Source: a bacterium UBP15_UBA6099
GTDB taxonomy: Bacteria; UBP15; UBA6099
NCBI GenBank assembly: GCA_002435745.1
Contig: DIWT01000037.1
Location: 19,166 to 64,042, forward strand
Reading direction: 5' to 3'
Length of the DNA stretch: 44,877 bases
Shown here: in pieces, positions 15,619-24,528 of the stretch
How the letters are laid out: each line of letters opens with the position of its first letter
Position numbering within the stretch: position 1 is the stretch's first letter
Notes under the pieces: model-generated
Databases searched by the model: none
What the model was told of the DNA's origin: nothing
Seen by the model: the letters and a program-made list of their open reading frames with translations, nothing else
Translations under genes and position numbers: made by a program

Positions 15619-18488
15619 AGAAACTGAAGCTGTGGAGAACCCCGGAGTCCAGAAACAAGATCGTGGGCGTCGCGCTGGGGCTGCTGGTGGGAGTGGTCGC
15701 CGGGCTGCTGCCGCACCCTAAGGCGGCAGACCTGCCGGGCGTCGGGGTGGCCCACGAACTGTTGCAGAGTTTCGAGCACAAGGCGTACGACCAGAGATTC
15801 CGCACGAGAGGCCCGTTGCCGGAAGAAAAAGTGTCGCGGGACATCGTGTTGCTGGACATAGACGACGACAGCTACGAGTGGCGCACATGGCCGTTCGACA
15901 GGACGATATGGAGCGAGATAGTGACGGCTCTCGGAGCCGAGGGCGCTGGCGCGAGGATGGTTCTGTTCGACGTGTTTTTCTTCGACCGTTCAGGTCCGGC
16001 GTTGAACCCCGGCGTGGCCGACACGTTTTCGAAGAAGTTCGAGACTCTGGCCTCGACCGTTCCTGAGGAAACAGAGTGGGACCAGAACGTGAAGATGAAG
16101 CTGTACGAGATTTCGGACAGGCTGACTGGGCCGGTCGAGGAAAAAGACATCAAAGAGATGGTGGCAGAGCTTGACGCGATCAAAGGCGACCCGCAGTTCG
16201 CAAGGTTCTCCGAGGCGTACAACGACGCGGCGCTGTACCTGTTTGAGAACTCTACGCTGGACGCGCTGGCTCCAGATAGGGACGCGATTCTGGCGGACTC
16301 GATACAAAGGGCGGGCAACGTGTTGCTCGGACAACTCGCCAACAAGGAAGAGGAATCCGCATACAAGCGGGACGACATATTGTATGACCCGGACGCGAGG
16401 GCGATGTTCCTGAAGTTCATCGGCATGACCGACAGGACGCAGACGGACAATCAGGCAGAGGTGGAATTGAACAAGGCGCTGCGCAACCTGAGGCCGGGCG
16501 ATTTCGAGTGGCTTCTGGAAAAAAGCGGCGAGAAGCAGTCCGGCGCGCGCAAGCCGATACCTTTCAGCGACAAGGAAAAAGAGCTGGTCATGGCCGAACT
16601 GGCAAAGGTGCGCGCTCAGACGGATTACGGAATGGGCGTGAATGAAAGATTTAAAGCGAAGATAAGGCCCGACAACCCGGTTCCGGCGAAGAGCGTTTTT
16701 GACGAGTACATCGACTTGGTTCAGTTCCAGACGGTTATGCCGATGTTCGGGGACGGCTCGGCGGGAGTGGGATACGTTCTGCCCGAACTTCAGAAGGACG
16801 GCGTCATACGCATGATGTCTCCCGCGCTGAACTTTGACGACACTCTTTATTTCCATATATCCTTCCTCGCGGCGATGCATTATCTGGGCGTCCAGAACGA
16901 TGACTTGGATTTCTATCCGGAAAAAATAGTCATAAGGAACGCTACGTTTCCCGGAAGCAAAAAGAAGACGACTATAGCGATGCCACTGGACGAAAAAGGA
17001 ACGCTGCTGGTGAACTGGGCGGGGGCGTTCCTGCAGCCGAACACATTCATACACCGCAGCGTTAGAAAGGTTTACGAGGACGCGGTTAAATACAACATCC
17101 TCAAGAAGAACGAGGCGGGCGCGCCGCTGGCGCAGCACGAAGCGGCAATTCTGGAAAGCCTCGACGACGAGGAAATCAAACGAGTGACCGAGGAGTTGGA
17201 GTTTTTCAGGGAAAAGGTGGTTCTGATAGGTTTGACGGCGGCGGGAACGCACGACCTGAACCCGGTTCCGTTCAATCCGAGGGACCCCCTCGTCGGCATG
17301 CACGCCAACGCGGTGAACACGATAATTAAAAGCCTGTTCATTAAGAGGGCTCCGTTCTGGGCGACGTTTGCGGCGGCGCTGGCTCTGTCCGCGCTGGTGG
17401 GTTTCGTCGGCGGCGCGTCGAAGCAGTCCGTCGGCGGCGCGGTGGCGGCGGGAACAATCGCGGCGTACGCCGCGGCGACGCAATACCTGTTCGGCTCCGC
17501 CATGATATGGGCTCCCTTGGTGTCCATCGTCGCGGCGATCGCGCTCTCCTACCTGCTGGTGGTGGTCTACAGGTACATGACAGAGGGCAAGGAAGCGAAA
17601 AAGATGAAGTCGATGTTCTCCACGTATGTGAACCCGGAGGTCGTGGAGACGCTGATACACCACCCGGAGAAGCTGAGGCTTGGCGGAGAGAAGATGGACC
17701 TGACGGCGATGTTCGCGATGGCGTACGGGCCGGGGCTTTCGGAAGCCGAGTCGCCGGAGGAGCTTGTCGACAGGCTGAACGAATATTTTACGGCGATGAC
17801 GGCGAAGATATTTGACAATCAGGGAATGTTGGACAAGTACGAGGGCGCGATAATTATGGCTGTGTACGGCGCGCCCATTCACTACGAGGACAACGCGGTT
17901 AAAGCCTGCTACGCGGCGCTGGACATGGTGAAGGCCAACGACGAGCTTCTCAAAAAATGGGAGCAGGAGGGAAAGAAGCCGATACGCACTATGGTCGGGC
18001 TGAATTCAGGCCTGATGATAGCCGGGAACATGGGGTCGGAATCGAGATTCAACTACACGATAATGGGCGACGCGGTCAACCTCTCGGCCCGTCTTCTGGG
18101 AGCCAACAAGCAATACGGCTCGAACCTGATGATAAGCGAGTTTACGCTGGAAAAAGCGAAGGATTTCGTGATAGTGAGGATGCTGGACAAGATGCGGGTG
18201 GTCGGGAAACTGGAGCCTGTGAAGGTGTACGAGCTGCTGGGCAGGACGGACGTGGGTTTGCCGGAAGATGTGGCGGAGTGCGCGAAACGGTTCGCGGAGG
18301 CGTACGAACTGTATCTGGAAATGAAGTGGGACGAGGCGAAGGCCGGGTTCCAAAAGGCGATGGACGCGCGGCCCGGAGACGGCCCCAGCAAAGTGTACAT
18401 GGCCCGTTGCGACGATTACAAGGCCACCCCGCCGCCGGTCGGCGATGACGGCAAGTGGGATGGCGTCTACGTGATGACCAAGAAATAG
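15615..18488 (+). CDS. CHASE2 receptor with class III cyclase domain, C2-like (metal aspartates lost)
   Basis: 957 aa membrane protein: one transmembrane helix (about 14-34), a large extracytoplasmic CHASE2 region (FEHKAYDQRF, VLLDIDDDSYEW) to about residue 575, three more helices (about 578-658), then a class III nucleotide cyclase domain (about 690-870). The two metal-binding aspartates are replaced by Ala701 (within MFAMAYGP) and Ala745 (within LDKYEGAII), 44 residues apart as in active cyclases. The substrate residues Lys741 and Thr815 and the transition-state residues Asn822 and Arg826 (GDAVNLSAR) are intact. This is the catalytic set of mammalian C2. The tail has a short TPR-like stretch and the WDGVYVM ending seen in bacterial CHASE2 cyclases. 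GGAGG precedes the ATG. The next gene, 44 bp downstream, carries the complementary set. Confidence 0.92.
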   Translation: MKKLKLWRTPESRNKIVGVALGLLVGVVAGLLPHPKAADLPGVGVAHELLQSFEHKAYDQRFRTRGPLPEEKVSRDIVLLDIDDDSYEWRTWPFDRTIWSEIVTALGAEGAGARMVLFDVFFFDRSGPALNPGVADTFSKKFETLASTVPEETEWDQNVKMKLYEISDRLTGPVEEKDIKEMVAELDAIKGDPQFARFSEAYNDAALYLFENSTLDALAPDRDAILADSIQRAGNVLLGQLANKEEESAYKRDDILYDPDARAMFLKFIGMTDRTQTDNQAEVELNKALRNLRPGDFEWLLEKSGEKQSGARKPIPFSDKEKELVMAELAKVRAQTDYGMGVNERFKAKIRPDNPVPAKSVFDEYIDLVQFQTVMPMFGDGSAGVGYVLPELQKDGVIRMMSPALNFDDTLYFHISFLAAMHYLGVQNDDLDFYPEKIVIRNATFPGSKKKTTIAMPLDEKGTLLVNWAGAFLQPNTFIHRSVRKVYEDAVKYNILKKNEAGAPLAQHEAAILESLDDEEIKRVTEELEFFREKVVLIGLTAAGTHDLNPVPFNPRDPLVGMHANAVNTIIKSLFIKRAPFWATFAAALALSALVGFVGGASKQSVGGAVAAGTIAAYAAATQYLFGSAMIWAPLVSIVAAIALSYLLVVVYRYMTEGKEAKKMKSMFSTYVNPEVVETLIHHPEKLRLGGEKMDLTAMFAMAYGPGLSEAESPEELVDRLNEYFTAMTAKIFDNQGMLDKYEGAIIMAVYGAPIHYEDNAVKACYAALDMVKANDELLKKWEQEGKKPIRTMVGLNSGLMIAGNMGSESRFNYTIMGDAVNLSARLLGANKQYGSNLMISEFTLEKAKDFVIVRMLDKMRVVGKLEPVKVYELLGRTDVGLPEDVAECAKRFAEAYELYLEMKWDEAKAGFQKAMDARPGDGPSKVYMARCDDYKATPPPVGDDGKWDGVYVMTKK

Positions 18489-18532
18489 CCGCGGCCTGCG
18501 CCGCATAACGCCGGAATCACTGGAGAACCTTG

Positions 18533-21500
18533 ATGAAACTAAAACTTCCGCACAAGGCTGAAGACAGGAACAAGATAATCGGCCCGATGATAGGGCTTGC
18601 GATGTCCGCTCTTTTCATCGCCCTGTTCGCGTCCGGAGCTTTAGACACGATAGGGAACCTCGACCTAGACGCCAAGTTCAAGGTGCGGCAGAGGTTCGAG
18701 AAGCCGCCCGTGAACAAAGACATCCACAATGTGCTGATCGACGACTCGACTCTCGATTGGGAGGGCGCGTACCCGGACGACCCGATATATTACGTGGACG
18801 TGATAAACGGGCTTGGTCTGGATAAACACGGTGCGCTCGCCACTCTGTTCGCTATCGACTACTCGCGCTCCTTCGGGCGCAAGGTGGACATTGACGTTCG
18901 CGAGGGATTCTCCGGAGCCACCGAGCAGATTTCTCAGATATTGTTCTACAACCTCGAACTGAAGTTCGGGATGATGGAGAAGATAGGGACATACAGAGAT
19001 TTTCTCGACGACCCCGAAGCTCCGTCCTACGCGGCTGATCTGGCTCCCAGATTCGAGGAGATTGTTTTCGACGAGGAACTCGGGAGCGTGTCCGGCCTGA
19101 TGGAGCAGGTGGCCGGGTTCGCCGGGCACAACATGCATCTCAACGAGCTTGCGCCCGACCGGGAAAAGGCGGTTGGCCGCGCGGCGGCCTCCGCTCGCAA
19201 TGTCTATTTCGCGTTCAGCGCGAAGAACTATCTGCCGACGCCACACGAGCCGAAAGACCTGAAACTGGACAAGAAGACGCGCGCCATCTTCGAGCGCGTG
19301 CTCTCCTACCCCACCCGCAACAAGCCGGACAATCCGGCCGAGGCGCTTGTGTTCGACGCCTATCAGAATCTTGACCTGCGCGGCTTCAACTTCCTTCTCG
19401 AAGGCGAAGGCGAGCCTTTCAAGGGGGCTGTCGCCAAAAGGATTGCCGAAGACAGAAAGAGGAAGTCAGAAGAGCTTTATAACTTCCACAAGCAGAACTC
19501 GCCTCCGATGAGCGCGAAGGTTCTGAAGACCGACGCCTACGCGAGGAGCCTGTTTGAGAAAGCGATGAAGTCCGACCCGCCGCCGCCGCCCCCTTCCATG
19601 GAAGCCCTCGCTCTCGAAGCTTACCAATCTCTGTCGGCGAGCGATCTGGACTACCTGATGGGCAAAGAGGGAACGCCTTTCGACGACGCGATAAACGACA
19701 GGCTTCTGAAGGACAAAGTGCTGCGCATGGCCGGAGCGGAGCAGAATGAGGGAGAAACCGAGGCGACAGAAAAAGAATACTACGTATTCGATATTCCCCC
19801 CGGGCTTGAAAACGCGTTCCCGAGGCTAAACAAGGTCAATCCGGTGCAGCCGGAAATCGGGATGAACACCGCCGGTCAAGGCCCGCAGCGGGCGGAGTTC
19901 AGCAGAAGAGACGGCACGCTGCGGATGATCGCGCCCGTGTATGCTTATGAAAACAAACTGTATCCCCACGTGGATTTTCTCATCGCGCTGAAATATCTGA
20001 AGGTGAAACCGGAAGATGTGTTGCTGAAAAGAAATAAAATCGTCCTAAAGAGCGCGACATTTCCCGGCGCTAAAGGCGGGGCCGAGGACATATCCATTCC
20101 GCTGCTTCCCGGCGGCAAGATGCTGGTCAACTGGGCGGGCATCTGGGCGGACACCACTCTGTTCGACACGGACAGCTTCCTGAATTTCTACTCCTCCCTC
20201 GGACGGCACAGCATCCTTGAGCGGGGAAGAGCGAACGCAAAAATTCCGCCGGAAGAACAGACCGATCCGCTCCAAGAGGACGAGGCGAAGATTTATGAGA
20301 GCATCGTCTCTACCGGCGAAGCGGCGACTCTGGACGAAAAGATAAAGGCTCTCAAGGACAAGATAATAATCATCGGGCTGACTGCGGAAGGCACTGCGGA
20401 CATGAACCCGACGCCGCTCGAGCCGAGGTATAAAATCCTCGGACTGCACGCGAACGCGATAAACACCATAGTCGAAAGGCTGTTCATCGACAAAGCGCCG
20501 TTTATCTGGGTGGCGCTGATATTCGTGGTTCTGGGCGCCGGGCTTGGATTCTCAGGCGGCGCGGTCAGGCACACGAACCCGTTCTTGGTGGCCGTCATAA
20601 ACTTCTCAATCATGCTGTTCGTGGCGGCTGCTTACTTCGCTGCGGCAAACTATCTTTTCATTGCCAAGCGCATAGAAATCCCCGTGTTCGCCGCTATCGG
20701 GCTGATAGCGGCGACTTTCCTGAGCGTCTTCATCTACCGCTTCCTCACCGAGGAGAAGGAAAAGAAGAAGATGAAGGGCATGTTCTCGACTTACGTGAAC
20801 CCGCAGGTCGTCGATTCGCTTCTGGCCGACCCGGACAAGCTGAAACTCGGCGGCGAGAGGACTCGCGCGTCCGTGTTCTTCTCCGACGTCGCCGGGTTCA
20901 CCTCAATATCCGAAGCTCTGACGCCCGAAGAGCTGGTCGAGTTGCTGAATGAATACCTGACGGAGATGACGGCCATACTAATGCAGTACGGCGGCACGCT
21001 GGACAAGTACATCGGAGACGCGATCGTGGGCATTTTCGGCGCTCCCATCCCCTTCCCCGAGCACGCCAAGAACGTCTGCTACAACGCGCTGGACATGCAG
21101 GCGAAGATAGCCGAGATGCGGGAGGCGTGGAAGATTCAGGGCAAACATCTTCTGCAGGTGCGCTGCGGGGCGAACACGGGCGAGATGATTGCCGGCAACA
21201 TGGGTTCCACAAACCGCTTCTGCTACACCGTCATCGGCCCGGAGGTGGACTTCGGCGAACACATGGAATCGTCCGGAAAGCTCTACTCCACCCAGACCAC
21301 GATAAGCGAGTTCACGCGGGCCGAGGCGGACGAGTTCATAATCGTCCGGTTCCTCGACATACAGATCAGTTCGGCGTATAAGAATCCGGTGAAGATATAC
21401 GAACTGCTCGCCAAGAAGTCCGACGGCATGCCGGACATCAAGCTAGAATGCTGCGACCTGCACGAGGACAGCGTGCTGTTCTATTTCCAGAGGCGGTTCG

Positions 21501-21826
21501 ACGAGGCGGCGGAAAAGGCCGCTCGGATATTCGACATATTCCCGGAGAAACCCGTCGGGGCCGCGACATCGGCCCTGACGGCCGCCGCAAAACAGGCCGT
21601 CGATCTCTACAGACAGGGCAAATACAAGGAATCGGCAAAACTGATGAGCAAAAGCATCAACTCGAAGGCCTATCCGCCGGAGCGGCTCGAAGAGGAGACA
21701 GTGAAGTTCCTTCACCCGACGTGCATGCAGTTCGTGCGGATAGCCGAGGCGAAGGCCGACCCGCCGGACGCCTCGTTCGACGCGATTCTGGCCGAAGCCA
21801 CTCACAGGAAAGACCTGAAGTTTTAA
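18533..21826 (+). CDS. CHASE2 receptor with class III cyclase domain, C1-like (Asn/Arg pair lost)
   Basis: 1,097 aa from the ATG at 18533 (GGAG 7 bp upstream; a TTG one codon earlier is less likely). It has the same plan as its upstream paralogue: an N-terminal helix, a CHASE2-type sensor (VLIDDSTLDW), three helices and a cyclase domain. Both metal aspartates are present: Asp785 (FFSDVAGFT) and Asp829 (DKYIGDAIV), 44 residues apart. The Asn/Arg block reads IGPEVDFGEH, so Asp906 replaces the transition-state Asn and His910 the Arg. This is the mammalian C1 pattern. The sensor contains a module of about 62 residues twice (about 246-307 and 334-396), separated by a proline-rich stretch; the paralogue has it once. 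The C-terminal tail of about 150 residues is longer than in the paralogue and weakly TPR-like. Confidence 0.92.
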   Translation: MKLKLPHKAEDRNKIIGPMIGLAMSALFIALFASGALDTIGNLDLDAKFKVRQRFEKPPVNKDIHNVLIDDSTLDWEGAYPDDPIYYVDVINGLGLDKHGALATLFAIDYSRSFGRKVDIDVREGFSGATEQISQILFYNLELKFGMMEKIGTYRDFLDDPEAPSYAADLAPRFEEIVFDEELGSVSGLMEQVAGFAGHNMHLNELAPDREKAVGRAAASARNVYFAFSAKNYLPTPHEPKDLKLDKKTRAIFERVLSYPTRNKPDNPAEALVFDAYQNLDLRGFNFLLEGEGEPFKGAVAKRIAEDRKRKSEELYNFHKQNSPPMSAKVLKTDAYARSLFEKAMKSDPPPPPPSMEALALEAYQSLSASDLDYLMGKEGTPFDDAINDRLLKDKVLRMAGAEQNEGETEATEKEYYVFDIPPGLENAFPRLNKVNPVQPEIGMNTAGQGPQRAEFSRRDGTLRMIAPVYAYENKLYPHVDFLIALKYLKVKPEDVLLKRNKIVLKSATFPGAKGGAEDISIPLLPGGKMLVNWAGIWADTTLFDTDSFLNFYSSLGRHSILERGRANAKIPPEEQTDPLQEDEAKIYESIVSTGEAATLDEKIKALKDKIIIIGLTAEGTADMNPTPLEPRYKILGLHANAINTIVERLFIDKAPFIWVALIFVVLGAGLGFSGGAVRHTNPFLVAVINFSIMLFVAAAYFAAANYLFIAKRIEIPVFAAIGLIAATFLSVFIYRFLTEEKEKKKMKGMFSTYVNPQVVDSLLADPDKLKLGGERTRASVFFSDVAGFTSISEALTPEELVELLNEYLTEMTAILMQYGGTLDKYIGDAIVGIFGAPIPFPEHAKNVCYNALDMQAKIAEMREAWKIQGKHLLQVRCGANTGEMIAGNMGSTNRFCYTVIGPEVDFGEHMESSGKLYSTQTTISEFTRAEADEFIIVRFLDIQISSAYKNPVKIYELLAKKSDGMPDIKLECCDLHEDSVLFYFQRRFDEAAEKAARIFDIFPEKPVGAATSALTAAAKQAVDLYRQGKYKESAKLMSKSINSKAYPPERLEEETVKFLHPTCMQFVRIAEAKADPPDASFDAILAEATHRKDLKF

Positions 21827-21921
21827 CGCGCCGCAGTATCGACGTTTCGAGCGGCGCGGACTATCATCATAAAAAACGCGCGCCCGCCGCGCGCCAAGCG
21901 GCGGCCCGCCCGAAAGGGCGG
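21827..21921 (+). other. Structured intergenic region between cyclase and phosphodiesterase genes
   Basis: Three GC-rich inverted repeats: an 8-bp perfect stem CGCGCCGC/GCGGCGCG (21827-21834, 21851-21858), a GCGCGC pair near 21880-21897, and CCGCCC-GAAA-GGGCGG (21906-21921), a GNRA tetraloop hairpin. No U-run follows any of them, so they look like RNA-processing or attenuating structures rather than a terminator. Confidence 0.45.
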
Positions 21922-21950
21922 CGCGCGGTCGCCTATCGGGGGTTCTCTTA

Positions 21951-23468
21951 ATGGCAAAACGAGCCATCATGATCGGCATCGACGGATGCCATCGCGACAC
22001 TCTCTACCGTCTCATCGACGAAAAGCAGGTTCCTTTCTTCAACTGGATGGCCGACAACGGCGTCAGGGTAAAAAACGCCGTCACCATGTTCCCGTCCACC
22101 ACCGCGTCCTGCTGCGCGACTCTCTACACCGGGAGCTGGTATCGCAGCCACGGCCTCCTGAACAACGAGTGGGTAGACAGGTTCGCCGACCCGCCGCGCG
22201 GCCGCTCATACATCGAATGCCTTTACGAGGCCCTGCTCTCCTTCGACAAAAAACTGTTCGGCCTGCCGACCATTCTGCTGCCGGACAGGAACGAGGGCGG
22301 CCAGATCAACAACGACCTCTGCCCCGACCATCCCACGATCTACGAAGAGATGACGGCGGCGGGAAAAATATCATACACGTTTTTCCATTACATCGGAAAA
22401 GGAGCCACGGTGTGGGCGCGCCCGGCGAGGACGGACATGCTCCGCTACGGCATGATCGAACAGTACGGCAAACCATACCAGATGTTCGACAAGATGATGG
22501 CGACTCGCGCTATTCGCCTTATGCGCAAGCGCCCCGCGGACCTGCTTGCGATCTACTACGGCGGCAACGACGGCCACAGCCACCGGCACGGCGTCCCCGG
22601 TCAGGAAACCTACCTCCGGGACTTCATAGACAAGGAGCTGACGAGATTAAAGACCGCTCTCGAAGCGATGTTCCCGCAGGACGAACTGTATTGGTCGGTG
22701 TGCGCCGACCACGGGCAGTCCAACTTGGACAAGGAAAAACATCTCGAACGCTGCATGTGGATCGAGGATTTCTTTCCGCAGTTGCGCGCCGCCGGTTTTG
22801 AGAAGATGGACAGAGGGCTGTCCCGCAACGAACTCGGCGGGCTGGACGTCATCGGGACTCTCGGCCACGGGGCCGGAGCCGGCTTCTACATTAAGAACAG
22901 AAAGACTGGCGACTGGAAAACCCCGCCCGATTTCGCGTCCGACATCGTCCCGGCTCTGAACAATTTCATGAAGGCTTCTGCCGGGCTTGCTCCTTTCGGG
23001 GATTACAAATTCAAAGGCTATCTGGACTTCCTTCTGACGCGGACGCGGTTCGACGAGCCGTACCGGGTTTACGTCAACAAGCCGCCGTACGACGCCGCAG
23101 GCGAACTTGTGCCGCTCGAAGAGCGTTTCAAGGGCGGAGACCCGGCGTACGTTAAACCCATAGAACGACTCCGGGGCATCGACAGCCCGAAGGGGCCGGA
23201 CATCGTGTTGCTTCTTGACTACTGCAAAAATCGATTCAACATAAACACCGTCGAGGGTTTCCATCCCGGACAACACGGCTCTCTGTGCCCGGACGACTCC
23301 TACGTGCCGATGCTGTTCGCCGGCCCCGGAGTGATAAGAGGCGAGCTTCCGGAGGCGTTCACCATCAACTGGTCTCCGACGGTCGCGAGCATGCTGGGAG
23401 TGAAGATGCCGCGCGCGGACGGCGCTCCGCTGCCCATCTTCGGAAACGGGAAAGGAAACGCGCGATGA
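21951..23468 (+). CDS. Alkaline-phosphatase-superfamily type I phosphodiesterase / nucleotide pyrophosphatase
   Basis: 505 aa with no signal peptide, so probably cytoplasmic. Metal and nucleophile residues follow the NPP pattern: IGIDG (Asp11), FPSTTASCCATLYTG with Thr51 as likely nucleophile, NDGHSHRHG, CADHGQSN and late histidines in TLGHGAG or FHPGQHGS. Family members hydrolyse nucleotide phosphodiester or pyrophosphate bonds, or other phosphoesters and phosphonates. Lying 124 bp after two nucleotide cyclases on the same strand, it could act on the cyclic nucleotide or a related compound; that link is inference. Its stop overlaps the next gene by four bases (ATGA). A GGGGG run lies about 8 bp before the ATG. 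Confidence 0.82.
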   Translation: MAKRAIMIGIDGCHRDTLYRLIDEKQVPFFNWMADNGVRVKNAVTMFPSTTASCCATLYTGSWYRSHGLLNNEWVDRFADPPRGRSYIECLYEALLSFDKKLFGLPTILLPDRNEGGQINNDLCPDHPTIYEEMTAAGKISYTFFHYIGKGATVWARPARTDMLRYGMIEQYGKPYQMFDKMMATRAIRLMRKRPADLLAIYYGGNDGHSHRHGVPGQETYLRDFIDKELTRLKTALEAMFPQDELYWSVCADHGQSNLDKEKHLERCMWIEDFFPQLRAAGFEKMDRGLSRNELGGLDVIGTLGHGAGAGFYIKNRKTGDWKTPPDFASDIVPALNNFMKASAGLAPFGDYKFKGYLDFLLTRTRFDEPYRVYVNKPPYDAAGELVPLEERFKGGDPAYVKPIERLRGIDSPKGPDIVLLLDYCKNRFNINTVEGFHPGQHGSLCPDDSYVPMLFAGPGVIRGELPEAFTINWSPTVASMLGVKMPRADGAPLPIFGNGKGNAR

Positions 23469-24295
23469 GCGCGTTGGGAGAAGAGGCGCGCCGCAGATAC
23501 GCCCGACATCTTATGCTCGACCGCGTGGGCGAGACCGGACAGGCGAAACTGCTGTCGGCTCGCGTGCTTGTCGTCGGCGCGGGCGGATTAGGCTCTCCCG
23601 TCATTTTCTATCTCGCAGCCGCGGGCGTCGGCCTCATCGGAGCAGCCGACTCCGACACGGTCGACATCAGCAATCTTCAAAGACAAATTCTTCATTCAAC
23701 GCCCGACATCGGCAGGCTCAAGACCGATTCGGCTCGCGACGCCGTCGAAGCTCTTAATCCGGATGTGACGCTAGCGCCCGTCGCCGAGCGCATTACCCCC
23801 GACAACGTCATGGAAATCCTTTCCGGTTACGACATCGCTGTGGACGCGTGCGACAATTTCCACACGAGATACCTCGTTAACGACGCGTGCGCGCTCCAGC
23901 GCAAGCCGTTCGTCCACGGCGGTGTTTTCCAGTTTGAAGGCCAAGCTTCGACTTTCATCGCGGGCAATGGCCCGTGCTACCGCTGCCTGTTTCCGACTCC
24001 GCCCGATCCCGAAATAATTCCAAGAGGCAATGAAATCGGGCTGCTGGGGGTCGTCCCCGGAACAATCGGCTTGATTCAGGCGACCGAGACGGTCAAGCTC
24101 ATTCTGGGACTGGGAGATTCTCTCGTCGGCAGGCTGCTGATGTACGACGCCCTGAAAATGCGCTTCAGAGAGCTTAACATCCGGCGCGATCCCGACTGCC
24201 GCGTGTGCGGCGAGCGGCCTTCGATAACGGATATCTCCCCCGGCGAGCCGTCTTACATCCCGCCTCGACTCGCCCCACGCTCAAGCGCGGATTGA
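23465..24295 (+). CDS. E1-like adenylyltransferase, MoeB/ThiF family
   Basis: 276 aa, close to the usual MoeB/ThiF length, without a rhodanese domain. The nucleotide-binding loop is VVGAGGLGSP, followed by ISNLQRQILH, DACDNFHTRYLVNDAC and GGVFQFEGQ. Zinc ligands are paired as CYRC and CRVC. These enzymes adenylate the C-terminal Gly-Gly of a ubiquitin-like sulfur carrier (MoaD or ThiS) for molybdopterin or thiamine synthesis. No carrier gene is visible nearby, so I give no symbol. The ATG at 23465 overlaps the phosphodiesterase stop, so the two are translationally coupled. Some antiphage systems use E1-like proteins with signalling cyclases, but nothing else here supports that reading. Confidence 0.88.
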   Translation: MSALGEEARRRYARHLMLDRVGETGQAKLLSARVLVVGAGGLGSPVIFYLAAAGVGLIGAADSDTVDISNLQRQILHSTPDIGRLKTDSARDAVEALNPDVTLAPVAERITPDNVMEILSGYDIAVDACDNFHTRYLVNDACALQRKPFVHGGVFQFEGQASTFIAGNGPCYRCLFPTPPDPEIIPRGNEIGLLGVVPGTIGLIQATETVKLILGLGDSLVGRLLMYDALKMRFRELNIRRDPDCRVCGERPSITDISPGEPSYIPPRLAPRSSAD

Positions 24296-24326
24296 TCCTG
24301 TTGAATACAACCGGGAATGGTTTTAG

Positions 24327-24430
24327 CGACCGAGTTCGAGTCGATCATTCAACCCAGATTCGTCGATATAGCCGACGAACCGGGGCGATTTTCAACGCGG
24401 TAGACCGCCCTTCATTGGTTTTCCCGGCGC
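24327..24430 (+). repeat. Decayed copy of the ~180-bp repeat family (R3)
   Basis: Two segments match the repeats at 32425-32604 and 32861-33042: CGAGTTCGAGTCGAT followed by CATTCAAC (24327-24353), and GTAGACCGCCCTTCATT to CCCGG (24399-24427). Between them is an insertion of about 40 bp with a TTCGTCG-type inverted repeat. The left half of the family is missing. Confidence 0.5.
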
Positions 24431-24528
24431 TCAGGAGAAGTTTTTCCTTCACGACAATCTTCTTTTCATCAATCCACATATGCGTTAAAATCATCCTCAT
24501 GGAAACAAATAAGCAGGAACAATTTGCG

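Noticed and set aside
15990..17882. 630-codon open frame on the minus strand opposite the first cyclase
   Set aside because: It is a shadow of the GC-biased cyclase gene; its peptide is Arg/His/Val-rich with no domain, while the plus strand has clear motifs and a ribosome site.
15615..24295. Antiphage cyclic-nucleotide system (CBASS or Pycsar), because cyclases lie near an E1-like protein
   Set aside because: The cyclases are membrane CHASE2 receptors, there is no effector gene, no E2 domain and no CD-NTase; the E1-like protein has normal MoeB/ThiF architecture.
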